Shown here: positions 6,765 to 15,611 of the stretch, one piece after another
How the letters are laid out: each line of letters begins with the position of its first letter
Position numbering within the stretch: the first letter of the stretch is position 1
From: Microbulbifer harenosus
Lineage (GTDB): Bacteria; Pseudomonadota; Gammaproteobacteria; Pseudomonadales; Cellvibrionaceae
Length of the DNA: 64,000 bases
Assembly: GCF_005771435.1 (NCBI RefSeq)
Contig: NZ_VANI01000012.1
Span: forward strand, 1-64,000
Direction of reading: 5' to 3'
The notes under the pieces: model-generated
Seen by the model: the letters and a program-made list of their open reading frames with translations, nothing else
Databases searched by the model: none
Told to the model about the DNA's origin: nothing
Position numbers and translations under genes: made by a program

Positions 6765-7768
6765 TCACGACACGCTTTCACGCGCGTATTTAGCACCTCG
6801 GCGGTGATATCAAAGGATTTGAGACGCGCGGCGTGATCGTAAATGGGGCCGGTGACAATCAGTTCATCGACCCGTGTACGCGCGAGGAAGTGGTCGATCC
6901 AGCCGGCGACGGAATCCCGGTTCCCCACGGCGGATTCCGCCAATGCCTGCGCCACCTGCATTCGCTCGGAGGCAGAGGCAATGGAAGCAGGATCGTCCAC
7001 CGGCGGTTTGAGGCGGCCGGGCGTGCCGCGGCGCAGGGCGACGAACTGCTGCTCGATAGAGGTCATCAGCTTGCGCCCCTCCTCATCGGAATCCGCCGCG
7101 AATACGTTGATCGCCGCCGCGGCATACGGCGCGTCGAGAAACTGCGAGGGCTGGAACTTGCTGCGGTACAGGTGCAGCGCCTGGTCCAGCATGGCCGGCG
7201 CGAAGTGTGAGGCAAAGGCAAATGGCAACCCCAGCGCCGCGGCCAGTTGTGCGGAGTACAGGCTGGAACCCAGCAACCACACCGGTACCTGTAAACCGAC
7301 CCCGGGTACGGCGCGCACCCGCTGCCCCGGTTTCTCCGGCGCGAAATAGTGCAGCAGTTCCTGAACGTCTTCGGCGAAGTGATCCGCCGCGTGCAGTGGA
7401 TCGCGGCGCAGTGCGGTCATGGTGGCGCCGTCAGTGCCCGGTGCGCGCCCAAGGCCCAGGTCTACACGGTCCGGGTACAGCGCGGCCAGGGTACCGAACT
7501 GTTCCGCCACCACCAGCGGCGCATGATTGGGCAGCATCACGCCGCCAGCGGCGATGCGGATCTTTTGTGTACCGGCGGCGATATGCCCCAGCGCCACCGC
7601 CGTCGCGGCGCTGGCCACACCGGTCATGTTGTGGTGCTCCGCCATCCAGAATCGCTTGTAGCCAAGCTTTTCCGCATGCTGCGCGACGTCCAGTGATTGC
7701 ATCAGCGCCTGGCGCGCATCGCCAACATCGGTGATTAACGAGAGATCCAGCAGGGAAAATGCGCGCAC
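6761..7768 (-). CDS. LLM-class flavin-dependent oxidoreductase
   Basis: A 335-residue protein of the bacterial luciferase-like monooxygenase superfamily (MsnO8/YhbW type). It begins MRAFSLLDLSLITDVGDARQ, has the AEHHNMTG active-site segment near residue 44 and IAAGGVMLPNHAPLVVAEQF, which in this family lines the FMN pocket, and the DRVDLGLGRAPGTD loop. The complete barrel length is present. Such enzymes use reduced FMN supplied by a partner and oxygen to oxidise an organic substrate; the substrate here is unknown. The gene ends against a truncated acetyltransferase. Confidence 0.9.
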   Translation of the reverse strand: MRAFSLLDLSLITDVGDARQALMQSLDVAQHAEKLGYKRFWMAEHHNMTGVASAATAVALGHIAAGTQKIRIAAGGVMLPNHAPLVVAEQFGTLAALYPDRVDLGLGRAPGTDGATMTALRRDPLHAADHFAEDVQELLHYFAPEKPGQRVRAVPGVGLQVPVWLLGSSLYSAQLAAALGLPFAFASHFAPAMLDQALHLYRSKFQPSQFLDAPYAAAAINVFAADSDEEGRKLMTSIEQQFVALRRGTPGRLKPPVDDPASIASASERMQVAQALAESAVGNRDSVAGWIDHFLARTRVDELIVTGPIYDHAARLKSFDITAEVLNTRVKACRE

Positions 7769-7904
7769 GGTGACTCCTTGACGAATTTCAGGCGGTAAAA
7801 CTGTGCCAATCCTAGCGCAGAGGGAATGGAATACCTAAGGATGGGCGTTTGTCGAGAAGGCCGCGGAAACGGTAATGACAGAGACGGGCGCTGGAGGAAA
7901 GCAG

Positions 7905-7932
7905 AATCGCTCCGGGGAGCCCCGGAGCGATT
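7905..7932. terminator. Hairpin downstream of the RpiB-family gene
   Basis: A 13-bp perfect inverted repeat (AATCGCTCCGGGG / CCCCGGAGCGATT) lies just after the stop of the minus-strand isomerase gene. On the minus strand it is followed by TCTGCTTTCC, so the U-tract is weak. Confidence 0.55.
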
Positions 7933-7950
7933 GGCGCGGTCAGGGGCGGA

Positions 7951-8589
7951 TCAGGAATCCAGTGCCGCGCGCACGAAATCGGTCAGCGCCTGGTCCTGAC
8001 TGTTCTCGAAGAAACAGGCCTGGAAGCGCTCGCCACCCACGGCGGTTTTCACCAGTTCCGGGTCGATGGCTTGGAGGCCATCCAGGTAAGACTTGGAGGT
8101 CGCTTCCTTGATGTGGTTCAGGATACCGGCATTGGCCACTTGGGACTCCTTGCGCTCCGGCGGGTACCCCTGGCCTTTCACCCCGGTGAAGGCTTTTTCA
8201 AACATGTAGCGGATGTTCAGTTCCGCACCCCAGCCGAAACCCTTGGCGAAGGGGATGGACAGCGCGTTGCCGTTATTGATCTGGGCGAACAGGTAGGCGT
8301 CGGCGGGGTCGATGCAATAGCCGCAGTTCACACCCGGGTAGGCGTTCAAAGACATCAGAGCGCCCTGGCCGGTGCCGCAGCCGCTCACCACAAAATCCAC
8401 CGCCTTTGCGTTAAGCAGCAGGCTGCCCATGATGCCCAGGTGGATGTAGGTGAGACGGTGGTCGTTGTCGTCACTCATGCCGGTGTTGTACACGGTGTGG
8501 CCCAATGCGCCGGCCACGTCCTGCAGCTCTTTCAGCACCACAGCGTTCTTGGACGCCTGGCTGAATTCGTTCATCAGTGCGATCTTCAT
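7951..8589 (-). CDS. RpiB/LacA/LacB-family sugar-phosphate isomerase
   Basis: This 212-residue protein has the family fold signature: KIALMNEFSQASKN at the N-terminus, a GMSD turn, and the catalytic region SGCGTGQGALMSLNAYPG (about residues 69-86) with the Cys that acts as general base in RpiB. It is longer than ordinary ribose-5-phosphate isomerase B (about 150 residues) because of a C-terminal extension, so it belongs to the RpiB/LacAB-like group whose substrates are often unclear. It begins at ATG 8589 after a GGGGGA ribosome binding site. It is a single gene, divergent from the thiamine operon. Confidence 0.85.
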   Translation of the reverse strand: MKIALMNEFSQASKNAVVLKELQDVAGALGHTVYNTGMSDDNDHRLTYIHLGIMGSLLLNAKAVDFVVSGCGTGQGALMSLNAYPGVNCGYCIDPADAYLFAQINNGNALSIPFAKGFGWGAELNIRYMFEKAFTGVKGQGYPPERKESQVANAGILNHIKEATSKSYLDGLQAIDPELVKTAVGGERFQACFFENSQDQALTDFVRAALDS

Positions 8590-8759
8590 GAAAATATCCC
8601 CCGTTGGCCCGGCAAGGGCTGACTCTTTGTCGCGGTTAGAAATCGGTCCGGGGATTATAGGTGTTTGGCCAATTAATTAAAGTGGTCAGGCAAAAGCGAT
8701 TTCTTTCTCACGTCGCGCCGTTTCCGGCCCAGCGCCTATCTGCTACCATCGCGGCCGCA

Positions 8760-8862
8760 AAACCTAAGGGGTGGCGAAAGCCTGAGATGCCGCCGGGTCC
8801 AACCGATCCGGCGCCGCAAACCCTTGAACCTGATCCGGTTAATACCGGCGTAGGAATAGGTC
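8760..8862 (+). promoter_or_regulatory. TPP riboswitch (THI element)
   Basis: The sequence carries the conserved blocks in order: AAGGGGTGG near 8766, CTGAGATG near 8782 (thi-box core), a variable GC-rich stem, then CCTTGAACCTGATCCGGTTA and ATACCGGCGTAGGAA ending near 8857. These form the P2-P5 stems that bind thiamine pyrophosphate. It lies about 80 nt upstream of a TonB receptor heading a thiamine salvage operon, so high TPP should repress the operon. Downstream a hairpin at 8867-8881 (GTGCGG / CCGCAC) lacks a U-run, so control may act on translation or Rho-dependent termination. Confidence 0.95.
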
Positions 8863-8938
8863 CCCAGTGCGGCTCCCGCACTCCCCTCTCTTCACGTCGC
8901 GCACCGGGTCTCTTTCATTCTGACGACGAGAGAGAGCC

Positions 8939-11080
8939 ATGAATTCCAGTACCCGTGTTAATTCCTCTACCAAGCCCCTCGCCTGCGCTATCGGCCTTGC
9001 GGCCGCGCTTGCCAGCTCGCTGGCCGCCGCGGAGACCGGACTGGAGGAAGTGGTCGTTACCAGTCAGCTGCGCGAAACCACCCAGCTCGACACCCCCACC
9101 AGCGTGAGCGTGCTTGGCGCCGATGCCATCGAGGCCCGCGGAGCCACCAATCTCGAGCAGCTGCTGAATCTGGCACCCAACGTGAATTTCTCCAGTGGCG
9201 CCTCCCGCGGGCGCTTTGTGCAGATCCGCGGTATCGGCGAGCGCAGCCAGTTTATCGATCCGGTGAACCCCTCCGTCGGATTGCTTGTGGACGGCATCGA
9301 CTTTACCGGCCTCGGACTCGCCGCCAGCACCCTGGATATGCAGCAGGTGGAAATCCTGCGCGGCCCGCAGGGCACCCTTTACGGTGCCAACGCGCTGGCG
9401 GGACTGATCAACATGACCAGCAATGCGCCCAGCACGGAGAATTTTGCCAAGGTTTCCGCGGAAGCGGCCCAGTACGGTTCCCGCACCCTGTCCGCCGTTA
9501 CCAGCGGCCCGCTGTCGGAGCAGCTGGCCTACCGTTTCGCGGTGCAGAACCAGCAGTCCGACGGCTATGTGCACAACCGCTTTCTCGGCCGCAAAGACAC
9601 CAACAATATTGATGAGACCGCGGCGCGCGGCAAGCTGAGCTACCGGGCGAACGACGAACTGCAGCTGGACTTCACCCTGTTCTACCTGAATGCGGACAAC
9701 GGCTACGACGCCTTCACCCTCGACAACTCCCGCAACACCCTGTCTGACCAGCCCGGCTGGGACCGCCAGGAAACCCTTGCCGGCGCGGTAAGCGGCCTGT
9801 GGAGCGGCAGCGACCTGTTCACCGTCAAGTCGGTGCTGAGCGCCGCCAGCTCCGATACCGAGTACGGCTACGACGAAGACTGGGTCCACGTGGGCTTCCA
9901 CCCGGACGAATACGTCTCCACCGACAACTACCTGCGCGACCGCGACAACCTGAGCGCCGATGTGCGACTGGTCTCCACCGACGCGAGCCGCCTGTTCGGC
10001 GGCAGCACCGGCTGGGTGGCGGGGATCTACCTGCGCACCGAGGAAGAGGCACTTGAGCGCAACGCGAGCTTTTCCAGCCACTTCGATACCGACAATGCCG
10101 CGCTCTACGGCCAGCTCGATACCGCACTCACCGAGCGCCTGGCGCTGATCACCGGCCTGCGTCTGGAACAGCGTCGCGCGGATTACCGTGATTCATTGCT
10201 GGTCGCCGATCGCACCGATGAAAACCTGTGGGGCGGCAACATCACGCTTCAATTTGCGCTGGATGAAAATGCGCTGATTTACGGCACCGTATCCCGCGGC
10301 TACAAGGCCGGTGGCGTGAACGGCCGCATCATCTCCGCCTCCGCCAGCAACCCGGCAATCGGCAGCGACACCTTCCTGTTCGATACCGAACACATGCTGA
10401 ATTACGAGCTGGGGATTAAAGGCGACTGGCTGGAGAACCGCCTGCAGGCACAGCTCGCCGCGTTCTATCAGGACCGCAGCGATGTGCAGGCGAAGCAATC
10501 CATTTTTGATTCGGAAGATTTCTCTTTCGACGACTACCTGGCGAACGCCGCCGGTGGCCGCACTACCGGGTTGGAAGCAGAAGTGAACTTCCAGGCCAGC
10601 GATGACCTGCGCCTGTTTGCTACCCTTGGCTGGCTGAACGCGGAATTCGAGGACTTCATCAGCAGCGTCCATGTAGACGCGCGCGACGATTACACCGGCG
10701 AAGTCACCCCCATCAGTCTGAACGGCCGCGACCTGGCCCACGCCCCCAACTACCAGTACTTCACCGGTGCCGAGTACGCGCTGACCAGCAACCTGACTGC
10801 GCGACTGGAACTGGAGGGCAAGGACGATTTCTACTTCTCCAACAGTCACAACGAGAAGTCCACCGCCTACGAGCTGGTCAATGCGCGTCTCACCTACCGC
10901 GGCGACAGCTGGGATGTGTCCCTGTGGGGCCGCAACCTGACCGACGAAGTCGTCTACACCCGCGGTTTCTACTTCAGCAACCAGTTCGGCAACAACCCGG
11001 CCAACGGCTACGCGCCGGAGGGTTACTACCAGCTGGGTGAGCCGAGAGTGGCCGGCATTTCCGGCAGTTACACCTTCTGA
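8939..11080 (+). CDS. TonB-dependent receptor for thiamine (riboswitch-controlled)
   Basis: A 713-residue outer-membrane receptor. The signal peptide (about residues 1-31, ending SSLAAAETG) is followed by the TonB-box-like LEEVVVTSQ, then a plug domain (about 50-160) with GIGERSQFIDPVNPSVGLLV and the typical ILRGPQGTLYG and INMTS motifs, then a 22-strand barrel ending in the aromatic SGSYTF. It starts 80 nt after a TPP riboswitch and is followed 14 nt later by a thiamine-binding protein gene. The riboswitch and its partners give the substrate as thiamine or a precursor; sequence alone would not. TPP-regulated TonB receptors of this kind are known in several gammaproteobacteria. Confidence 0.9.
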   Translation: MNSSTRVNSSTKPLACAIGLAAALASSLAAAETGLEEVVVTSQLRETTQLDTPTSVSVLGADAIEARGATNLEQLLNLAPNVNFSSGASRGRFVQIRGIGERSQFIDPVNPSVGLLVDGIDFTGLGLAASTLDMQQVEILRGPQGTLYGANALAGLINMTSNAPSTENFAKVSAEAAQYGSRTLSAVTSGPLSEQLAYRFAVQNQQSDGYVHNRFLGRKDTNNIDETAARGKLSYRANDELQLDFTLFYLNADNGYDAFTLDNSRNTLSDQPGWDRQETLAGAVSGLWSGSDLFTVKSVLSAASSDTEYGYDEDWVHVGFHPDEYVSTDNYLRDRDNLSADVRLVSTDASRLFGGSTGWVAGIYLRTEEEALERNASFSSHFDTDNAALYGQLDTALTERLALITGLRLEQRRADYRDSLLVADRTDENLWGGNITLQFALDENALIYGTVSRGYKAGGVNGRIISASASNPAIGSDTFLFDTEHMLNYELGIKGDWLENRLQAQLAAFYQDRSDVQAKQSIFDSEDFSFDDYLANAAGGRTTGLEAEVNFQASDDLRLFATLGWLNAEFEDFISSVHVDARDDYTGEVTPISLNGRDLAHAPNYQYFTGAEYALTSNLTARLELEGKDDFYFSNSHNEKSTAYELVNARLTYRGDSWDVSLWGRNLTDEVVYTRGFYFSNQFGNNPANGYAPEGYYQLGEPRVAGISGSYTF

Positions 11081-11094
11081 ACAGGAATACGTCT

Positions 11095-11355
11095 ATGAAG
11101 CTCTCCGTGGAAATCAGCATGTACCCGTTGAAGGACGAGTACATTCCGGCGATCAAGGATTTTATCGAGCGCCTGAACCAGCAGCCTCAATTGCGTGTCA
11201 TCACCAACACCATGAGCACCCAGGTGTTCGGTGACTACGACCAGCTGATGGATATTCTAAAAACGGAAATGCACAGCTCCTGGGAGCGGTTCGGGCGCGC
11301 GATTTTCGTGTGCAAGTTTATCGATGGCGATCTGAGCCCAGTGGAAAATCCCTGA
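11095..11355 (+). CDS. YkoF-like/Thiamine_BP small thiamine-binding protein
   Basis: The 86-residue product starts MKLSVEISMYPLKDEYIPAIKDFI and contains NTMSTQVFGDYDQLM, the pattern of the thiamine-binding domain found in the YkoF / MTH1187 (UPF0045) family, a ferredoxin-like fold that binds thiamine or hydroxymethylpyrimidine. It is translated in the same operon between the receptor and the inner-membrane transporter. No signal peptide is visible, so the protein is probably cytoplasmic, where it may hold or sense incoming thiamine. Confidence 0.85.
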   Translation: MKLSVEISMYPLKDEYIPAIKDFIERLNQQPQLRVITNTMSTQVFGDYDQLMDILKTEMHSSWERFGRAIFVCKFIDGDLSPVENP

Positions 11356-11359
11356 TCCC

Positions 11360-12028
11360 ATGTTCAGCCCTGAAATCCGCGAAGCCCTCGTATCTGCCTA
11401 TTCGTCCATGGCCGCCATGTCCCTGTGGGAAGTGGCGGCGGTGGCGCTGGCGCTCGCCTACCTGCTGCTCGCCATGCGGGAGAATATCCTGTGCTGGTAC
11501 GCGGCCTTCGCCAGCACCGCGATCTACCTGTTCCTGTTCTGGGACGTGAGCCTGGTGATGGAGTCTGCACTGCAGATTTTTTACCTGCTGATTGCGGTGT
11601 ACGGCTGGTGGCAGTGGCGCAAAGGCAAAACGGACAGCGAGAAAATGCACATTCACCGCTGGTCCGTAACGACACACCTATACACCTTTGCCGCCGTCGG
11701 CCTGCTCACGCTGGTGTTCGGCTATGTACTGGACAACTACACCAGCGCGGCGCTGCCCTATCTCGACTCGTTCACCACCTGGGGTGCGGTGGTGACCACC
11801 TACATGGTGACGCGCAAGGTGTTGGAAAACTGGCTCTACTGGATCGTCATCGACGGCGCCGCGATCTATCTGTACATCGACCGCGAGCTGTACCTCACCG
11901 CATTGCTGTTCGTGCTCTATGTGATCCTGGTGATCATCGGGTTTTTCCAGTGGTACGCGCTGTACCGGCAGCAAAACCTCACCGCGGATCCGCGCTCGAT
12001 GGCAAATGCCCATGCGCACGCCGGCTGA
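11360..12028 (+). CDS. pnuT: PnuT thiamine transporter
   Basis: A 222-residue protein of the PnuC family with about seven membrane segments. Family landmarks are WEVAAVALALAYLLLAMREN at the start, YAAFASTAIYLFLFWD, the aromatic YGWWQWRKG near residue 75, and ENWLYWIVIDGAAIYLYIDR near 155-175. PnuC relatives carry nicotinamide riboside; the PnuT branch, found under TPP riboswitches beside TonB receptors and kinases, carries thiamine by facilitated diffusion with later phosphorylation trapping it. The context here is exactly that. The last 23 bases overlap the kinase gene. Confidence 0.9.
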   Translation: MFSPEIREALVSAYSSMAAMSLWEVAAVALALAYLLLAMRENILCWYAAFASTAIYLFLFWDVSLVMESALQIFYLLIAVYGWWQWRKGKTDSEKMHIHRWSVTTHLYTFAAVGLLTLVFGYVLDNYTSAALPYLDSFTTWGAVVTTYMVTRKVLENWLYWIVIDGAAIYLYIDRELYLTALLFVLYVILVIIGFFQWYALYRQQNLTADPRSMANAHAHAG

Positions 12029-12878
12029 GGTCATCCCATCCGACTGGGCGCACTGGAGCCACAGCGCGCCCACCGTGGTCAAACCCCTGAGCGGTGGATT
12101 GACCAATCGCAGCTATCTGATCCACGCTGATGGCGAGCTATTGGTATTGCGCCGGAACTCGCCGGCCAGCAGCCAGCTGGATTTGAACCGCATGGCGGAG
12201 GCCCAGGCCCTGCGCCTGGCCGACCGCGCAGGGCTCTGCGCCCCTGTCGTTTATTGCGATCCACAACAGCGTTACCTGGTGACCCGGTTTATACAGGGTA
12301 CGCCGATAGATGCGAACCAATCACCGGATCGGGAGAAACTCGCGGCTCTGGTGCGAGAAATCCACCGGCAACCGACCATCGCGGCCGCACTGGAAATCGA
12401 AGAAAAAATTTCCCGTTATCGCCGCGCCATAGCCTCACATGCGACCTTCGCAGGTGCCTTAGACACCCTGCACCGCAAGATCGAGCCACACATGGCGGCG
12501 GCGGCGCACTTATCCGACGGAATGGTGCTCTGCCACAACGATCTACAGGAAAACAACCTGATCGCCGGTCTCGACGGGCGCCTGTATGCCATCGACTGGG
12601 AGTACGCTGCCAGCGGCGATGCCTATTTCGACCTGGCTGTCATTACTGAAGATTTTGACTGGGACACCTCGGCACGGGAAAACTTTCTCGCGAACTACCT
12701 GCAACGTATCCCCGGCGAACGCGAACTGCAGCGGCTCCAGCACTGGCAGCACATCTATCGCTACCTCGCGCTGCTTTGGTACGCGGTGCAAGACTGCCAC
12801 CGCGACCTGACCGGCGCACCGGATCGAAGCGACAGTATCCACCGCGAAGCCGAGACACTGTTACGGCGGTTGTATTGA
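12006..12878 (+). CDS. ThiK-like thiamine kinase (choline kinase fold)
   Basis: A 290-residue phosphotransferase with the APH/choline kinase layout: GGLTNRSYLI glycine loop near residue 27, a VLRRN lysine/arginine strand, VLCHNDLQENNLI (Brenner motif with catalytic Asp) near 175-187, and AIDWEYAASGDAYFDLAV with the metal-binding Asp. It overlaps pnuT by 23 bases, so translation is likely coupled. Phosphorylation of thiamine would trap it in the cell. It is similar in type to E. coli ThiK, but the choline kinase family is broad; the operon gives the specificity. Confidence 0.8.
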   Translation: MPMRTPAEVIPSDWAHWSHSAPTVVKPLSGGLTNRSYLIHADGELLVLRRNSPASSQLDLNRMAEAQALRLADRAGLCAPVVYCDPQQRYLVTRFIQGTPIDANQSPDREKLAALVREIHRQPTIAAALEIEEKISRYRRAIASHATFAGALDTLHRKIEPHMAAAAHLSDGMVLCHNDLQENNLIAGLDGRLYAIDWEYAASGDAYFDLAVITEDFDWDTSARENFLANYLQRIPGERELQRLQHWQHIYRYLALLWYAVQDCHRDLTGAPDRSDSIHREAETLLRRLY

Positions 12879-12908
12879 AAGGCCAGTCGACGGGCGCACC
12901 AGACATAT

Positions 12909-14015
12909 TCAGCCGGCGGTTCTTGCCGCCGCGCGCCGCGCCGCCGCGGGCTGCAGCCGCCCATTGAACAGCAGGGAAGCCACGCGAAACCTCTCCACCA
13001 CTGCGAAGTGAAACAGCATGCCGGTGGCACAGGCGATAATGCCCGACAGGATCATCCTCGCATCCATGGGCAGCCCCGCGCGCTGCAGAATAAACAGCAG
13101 GAAGGCGACAAGAATGAAGTGCACAACGTATACCGTATACGCCGACTGCGCCATGATTCTTACGATATAGAAGTCCTTGTCCAGGTAGCGCGCCGAGAGC
13201 GAAAACAGCGCGAAGGAGATGACCATTGCCAGAACGTACTCGTAGGTCATGGCCAGATACTTCAGCCCTCTCCCGACGTTTTCCAGATGGCCGCTGCCCA
13301 GTTCAAACCCCAGAGCAGCGCCGATACAGGCCAGCGTCAACCCGACCCACAATGCGGGGTGATTGTTGAACGCCCGATAGAGGTCTTTCCACAGGTACAT
13401 AAACACCCCCAGCAGGAAGTACGGAAAATGCTGGACGGTAATCAGTACAAAAAGCCCCACAAGATGTATCCAGGGAATATCCCACATGTACTTCGGGAGC
13501 AGGAACTGGTGCAGAAAAACACATCCGGCAACCACGCCCACAAACAGCAGCAGTCTCGCCACCCCCAGAGGCATATACGCCGTTAACCCGCGTACGCAGT
13601 CTCTTGAATAGCGCAGGATATAGCCAAGTGGAAGCGTGAAGACGAGAAGGGAAAGCAGGAACCAGGCGTGCTGCATCCAGAACATCTTGAAGGATTTCCC
13701 GGTGCCCGCCTCGGTGTAATAGGCAAGCATCCACTCCGTAGTGAACGGCGCCAGCAGCAGGACACAGACCAAAGCGGGCACCGCGAGCATGGTCATGCGC
13801 CCTTTGAGGAAGGAGAGATCCCCCCGGCGCTCAAGTACCATGGCGGAAAAATAGCCAGAGATGATAAAGAAACAGGCCATCCGGAAGGCGCCGGAAATCC
13901 CTCGGACAAAATCGTATTCCCCGGTCCCGGCATCCGCGTGCGCAGAACGGTAAAAAACCCCAATAAACAGCATGACCGCCCGGAGAAAATCCAGGTGGTA
14001 AAGTCGACGTTCCAT
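12909..14015 (-). CDS. Acyltransferase 3 family membrane protein
   Basis: This 368-residue protein has about ten membrane segments and starts RRLYHLDFLRAVMLFIGVFY followed by an early histidine (RSAHAD) that aligns with the catalytic His of acyltransferase-3 enzymes such as OafA/OpgC. ISGYFSAMVLERRG near residue 55 is another family landmark. These enzymes transfer acetyl or succinyl groups to sugars at the membrane, for instance on glucans or exopolysaccharides. No glycan biosynthesis gene lies nearby, so the acceptor is unknown. ATG follows a GGGGGAGA ribosome binding site. Confidence 0.85.
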   Translation of the reverse strand: MERRLYHLDFLRAVMLFIGVFYRSAHADAGTGEYDFVRGISGAFRMACFFIISGYFSAMVLERRGDLSFLKGRMTMLAVPALVCVLLLAPFTTEWMLAYYTEAGTGKSFKMFWMQHAWFLLSLLVFTLPLGYILRYSRDCVRGLTAYMPLGVARLLLFVGVVAGCVFLHQFLLPKYMWDIPWIHLVGLFVLITVQHFPYFLLGVFMYLWKDLYRAFNNHPALWVGLTLACIGAALGFELGSGHLENVGRGLKYLAMTYEYVLAMVISFALFSLSARYLDKDFYIVRIMAQSAYTVYVVHFILVAFLLFILQRAGLPMDARMILSGIIACATGMLFHFAVVERFRVASLLFNGRLQPAAARRAAARTAG

Positions 14016-14199
14016 GTCTCCCCCCGTTTCTGTTCAATCGACAGAACGATTCGCGATAAAATGCGCCAATTCCGGCGCGTCGAACAGTTTATACACAACG
14101 CACGCCTGAAACAGTGGTGACCGGGCATTTTTTATACCGACGCTAAAAAATTGGCACCGATATTCACGCAACCTGGAAAGTCTGCGCTACCAGAGACTG

Positions 14200-15411
14200 A
14201 TGGTCCCTATGCTCGTTTCTCACACCGTAACCCTCCACCTCATCAGCCTCGTGATCCTGTTCGGTATCGCCACCGGCTCTACTCTGGCGCTGCTTCTGTG
14301 CATGGCCCCCTGGGGCAACCGCCGGGCCAACCGCTGCCTGGGCATGCTGCTGACTATCTGCAACCTGGTGGCGCTGGCGTATATCGCGCACATCGAGGTG
14401 GAGAGGCTGCCGGCGGCGTTCCATGCGGTGTTTGCGTTGCAGCTGCTGTTCGGCCCGTTTCTCTATTTCTATTGCCGGTTGCTGACGGAGCCGGGGTTCC
14501 ACTGGCGTGCCCGCCATCTGTGGCATATGTTGCCGGCGCTGGCGTCGGCATTGCTGTGGCTGTGGCAATTGCCGGTGGCAGGCGGCGACCTGCTGAGCGC
14601 CCCCTGTATCGGTGATGCGACCTGCACGGCCAGTGATATGACCCGCGCGCGCTTTGTGCACCGGGCGGCGGCCATGGTTTCCCCCATCGTATATTCCCTC
14701 TGGGTGCTGCGCCTGCTGCGTCCCTACCAGCGCCGGATCAAGGAGAGCTATTCCAATATCGAGTCGGTGAACCTGCGCTGGCTGCGGGTACTGAGCTATG
14801 TGTTTCTCGCTACCACCGCGGTGGCGATTCTGGTGGAAATCGCCAATTGGCTAGCGCTGGGCCGCAATTTGACACCGGGCCTGCTACAGGCACTGGTGCC
14901 GCTGATGTTGAGCGTGCTGTTGGGTTGGTTTGGCCTGCAACAGCGCAGTATCCGGCTGTCGGTGGCGAGTCCGGGCGACGAACCGACACCGGATGAAACC
15001 GAGACGCAGGTGGCCGCAAATTCGTCGCCGACGAGCCGGAAGCCCGCCGTGCGCAATCTCAGCGAGAGCACCGCAGAGGCCCTGTGGCAACGACTGCAGC
15101 TCACCATGGAGCAGCAAAAGCCGTATCTTGAGCCGGGTCTGAAAATTGCCCAGCTGGCACGGCAACTGGACGTCCCCCCGCACCACCTGTCGGAAACCAT
15201 CAACGGCATTGCCGGCCAATCGTTTTACGACTTTATCAATCAGTACCGGGTGGAAGAGGCCGCGCGGCTTCTTACCGCCCCCTCGAATGCGCATCTGTCG
15301 GTGACGGATATCGGCCTGCAGGCCGGATTCAACTCCAACTCGACGTTTTTCTCCCAGTTCAAGAGGCGCCTTGGCGTGTCTCCCAGCCGCTACCGCAGCC
15401 GCGAAGCCTGA
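14200..15411 (+). CDS. Membrane-bound AraC-family regulator
   Basis: A 403-residue protein with seven hydrophobic segments in the first 250 residues (TLHLISLVILFGIATGSTLA at the start) and an AraC-type DNA-binding domain at the C-terminus: LKIAQLARQLDVPPHHLSET (first helix-turn-helix) and VTDIGLQAGFNSNSTFFSQF (second), ending RRLGVSPSRYRS. It is a one-component sensor anchored in the membrane. Genes of this type commonly sit beside TonB-receptor loci in this bacterial group and control them, as here with the receptor 200 bases downstream. Confidence 0.85.
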   Translation: MVPMLVSHTVTLHLISLVILFGIATGSTLALLLCMAPWGNRRANRCLGMLLTICNLVALAYIAHIEVERLPAAFHAVFALQLLFGPFLYFYCRLLTEPGFHWRARHLWHMLPALASALLWLWQLPVAGGDLLSAPCIGDATCTASDMTRARFVHRAAAMVSPIVYSLWVLRLLRPYQRRIKESYSNIESVNLRWLRVLSYVFLATTAVAILVEIANWLALGRNLTPGLLQALVPLMLSVLLGWFGLQQRSIRLSVASPGDEPTPDETETQVAANSSPTSRKPAVRNLSESTAEALWQRLQLTMEQQKPYLEPGLKIAQLARQLDVPPHHLSETINGIAGQSFYDFINQYRVEEAARLLTAPSNAHLSVTDIGLQAGFNSNSTFFSQFKRRLGVSPSRYRSREA

Positions 15412-15611
15412 CCGCCAAGCAATTGATTTAAAAGGGAAAATAATTCCGGATTTGCAAGTTCGGACTTTCCTCGGCAGGGTCCCGGCAACAAAGTTGTCCG
15501 AATTCGCGAGACCGGACGCCACGCCCGCACGGAACCGATATAACCCTGATGAGCCCCGGCCGATGCCAGAGTTGGGGCGCAACAAAATAAGAACCCAGTC
15601 AGGAGAACACC

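Noticed and set aside
8915-10081. 388-codon antisense frame
   Set aside because: Shadow of the thiamine receptor gene, rich in Gly, Ala and Val without domain features.
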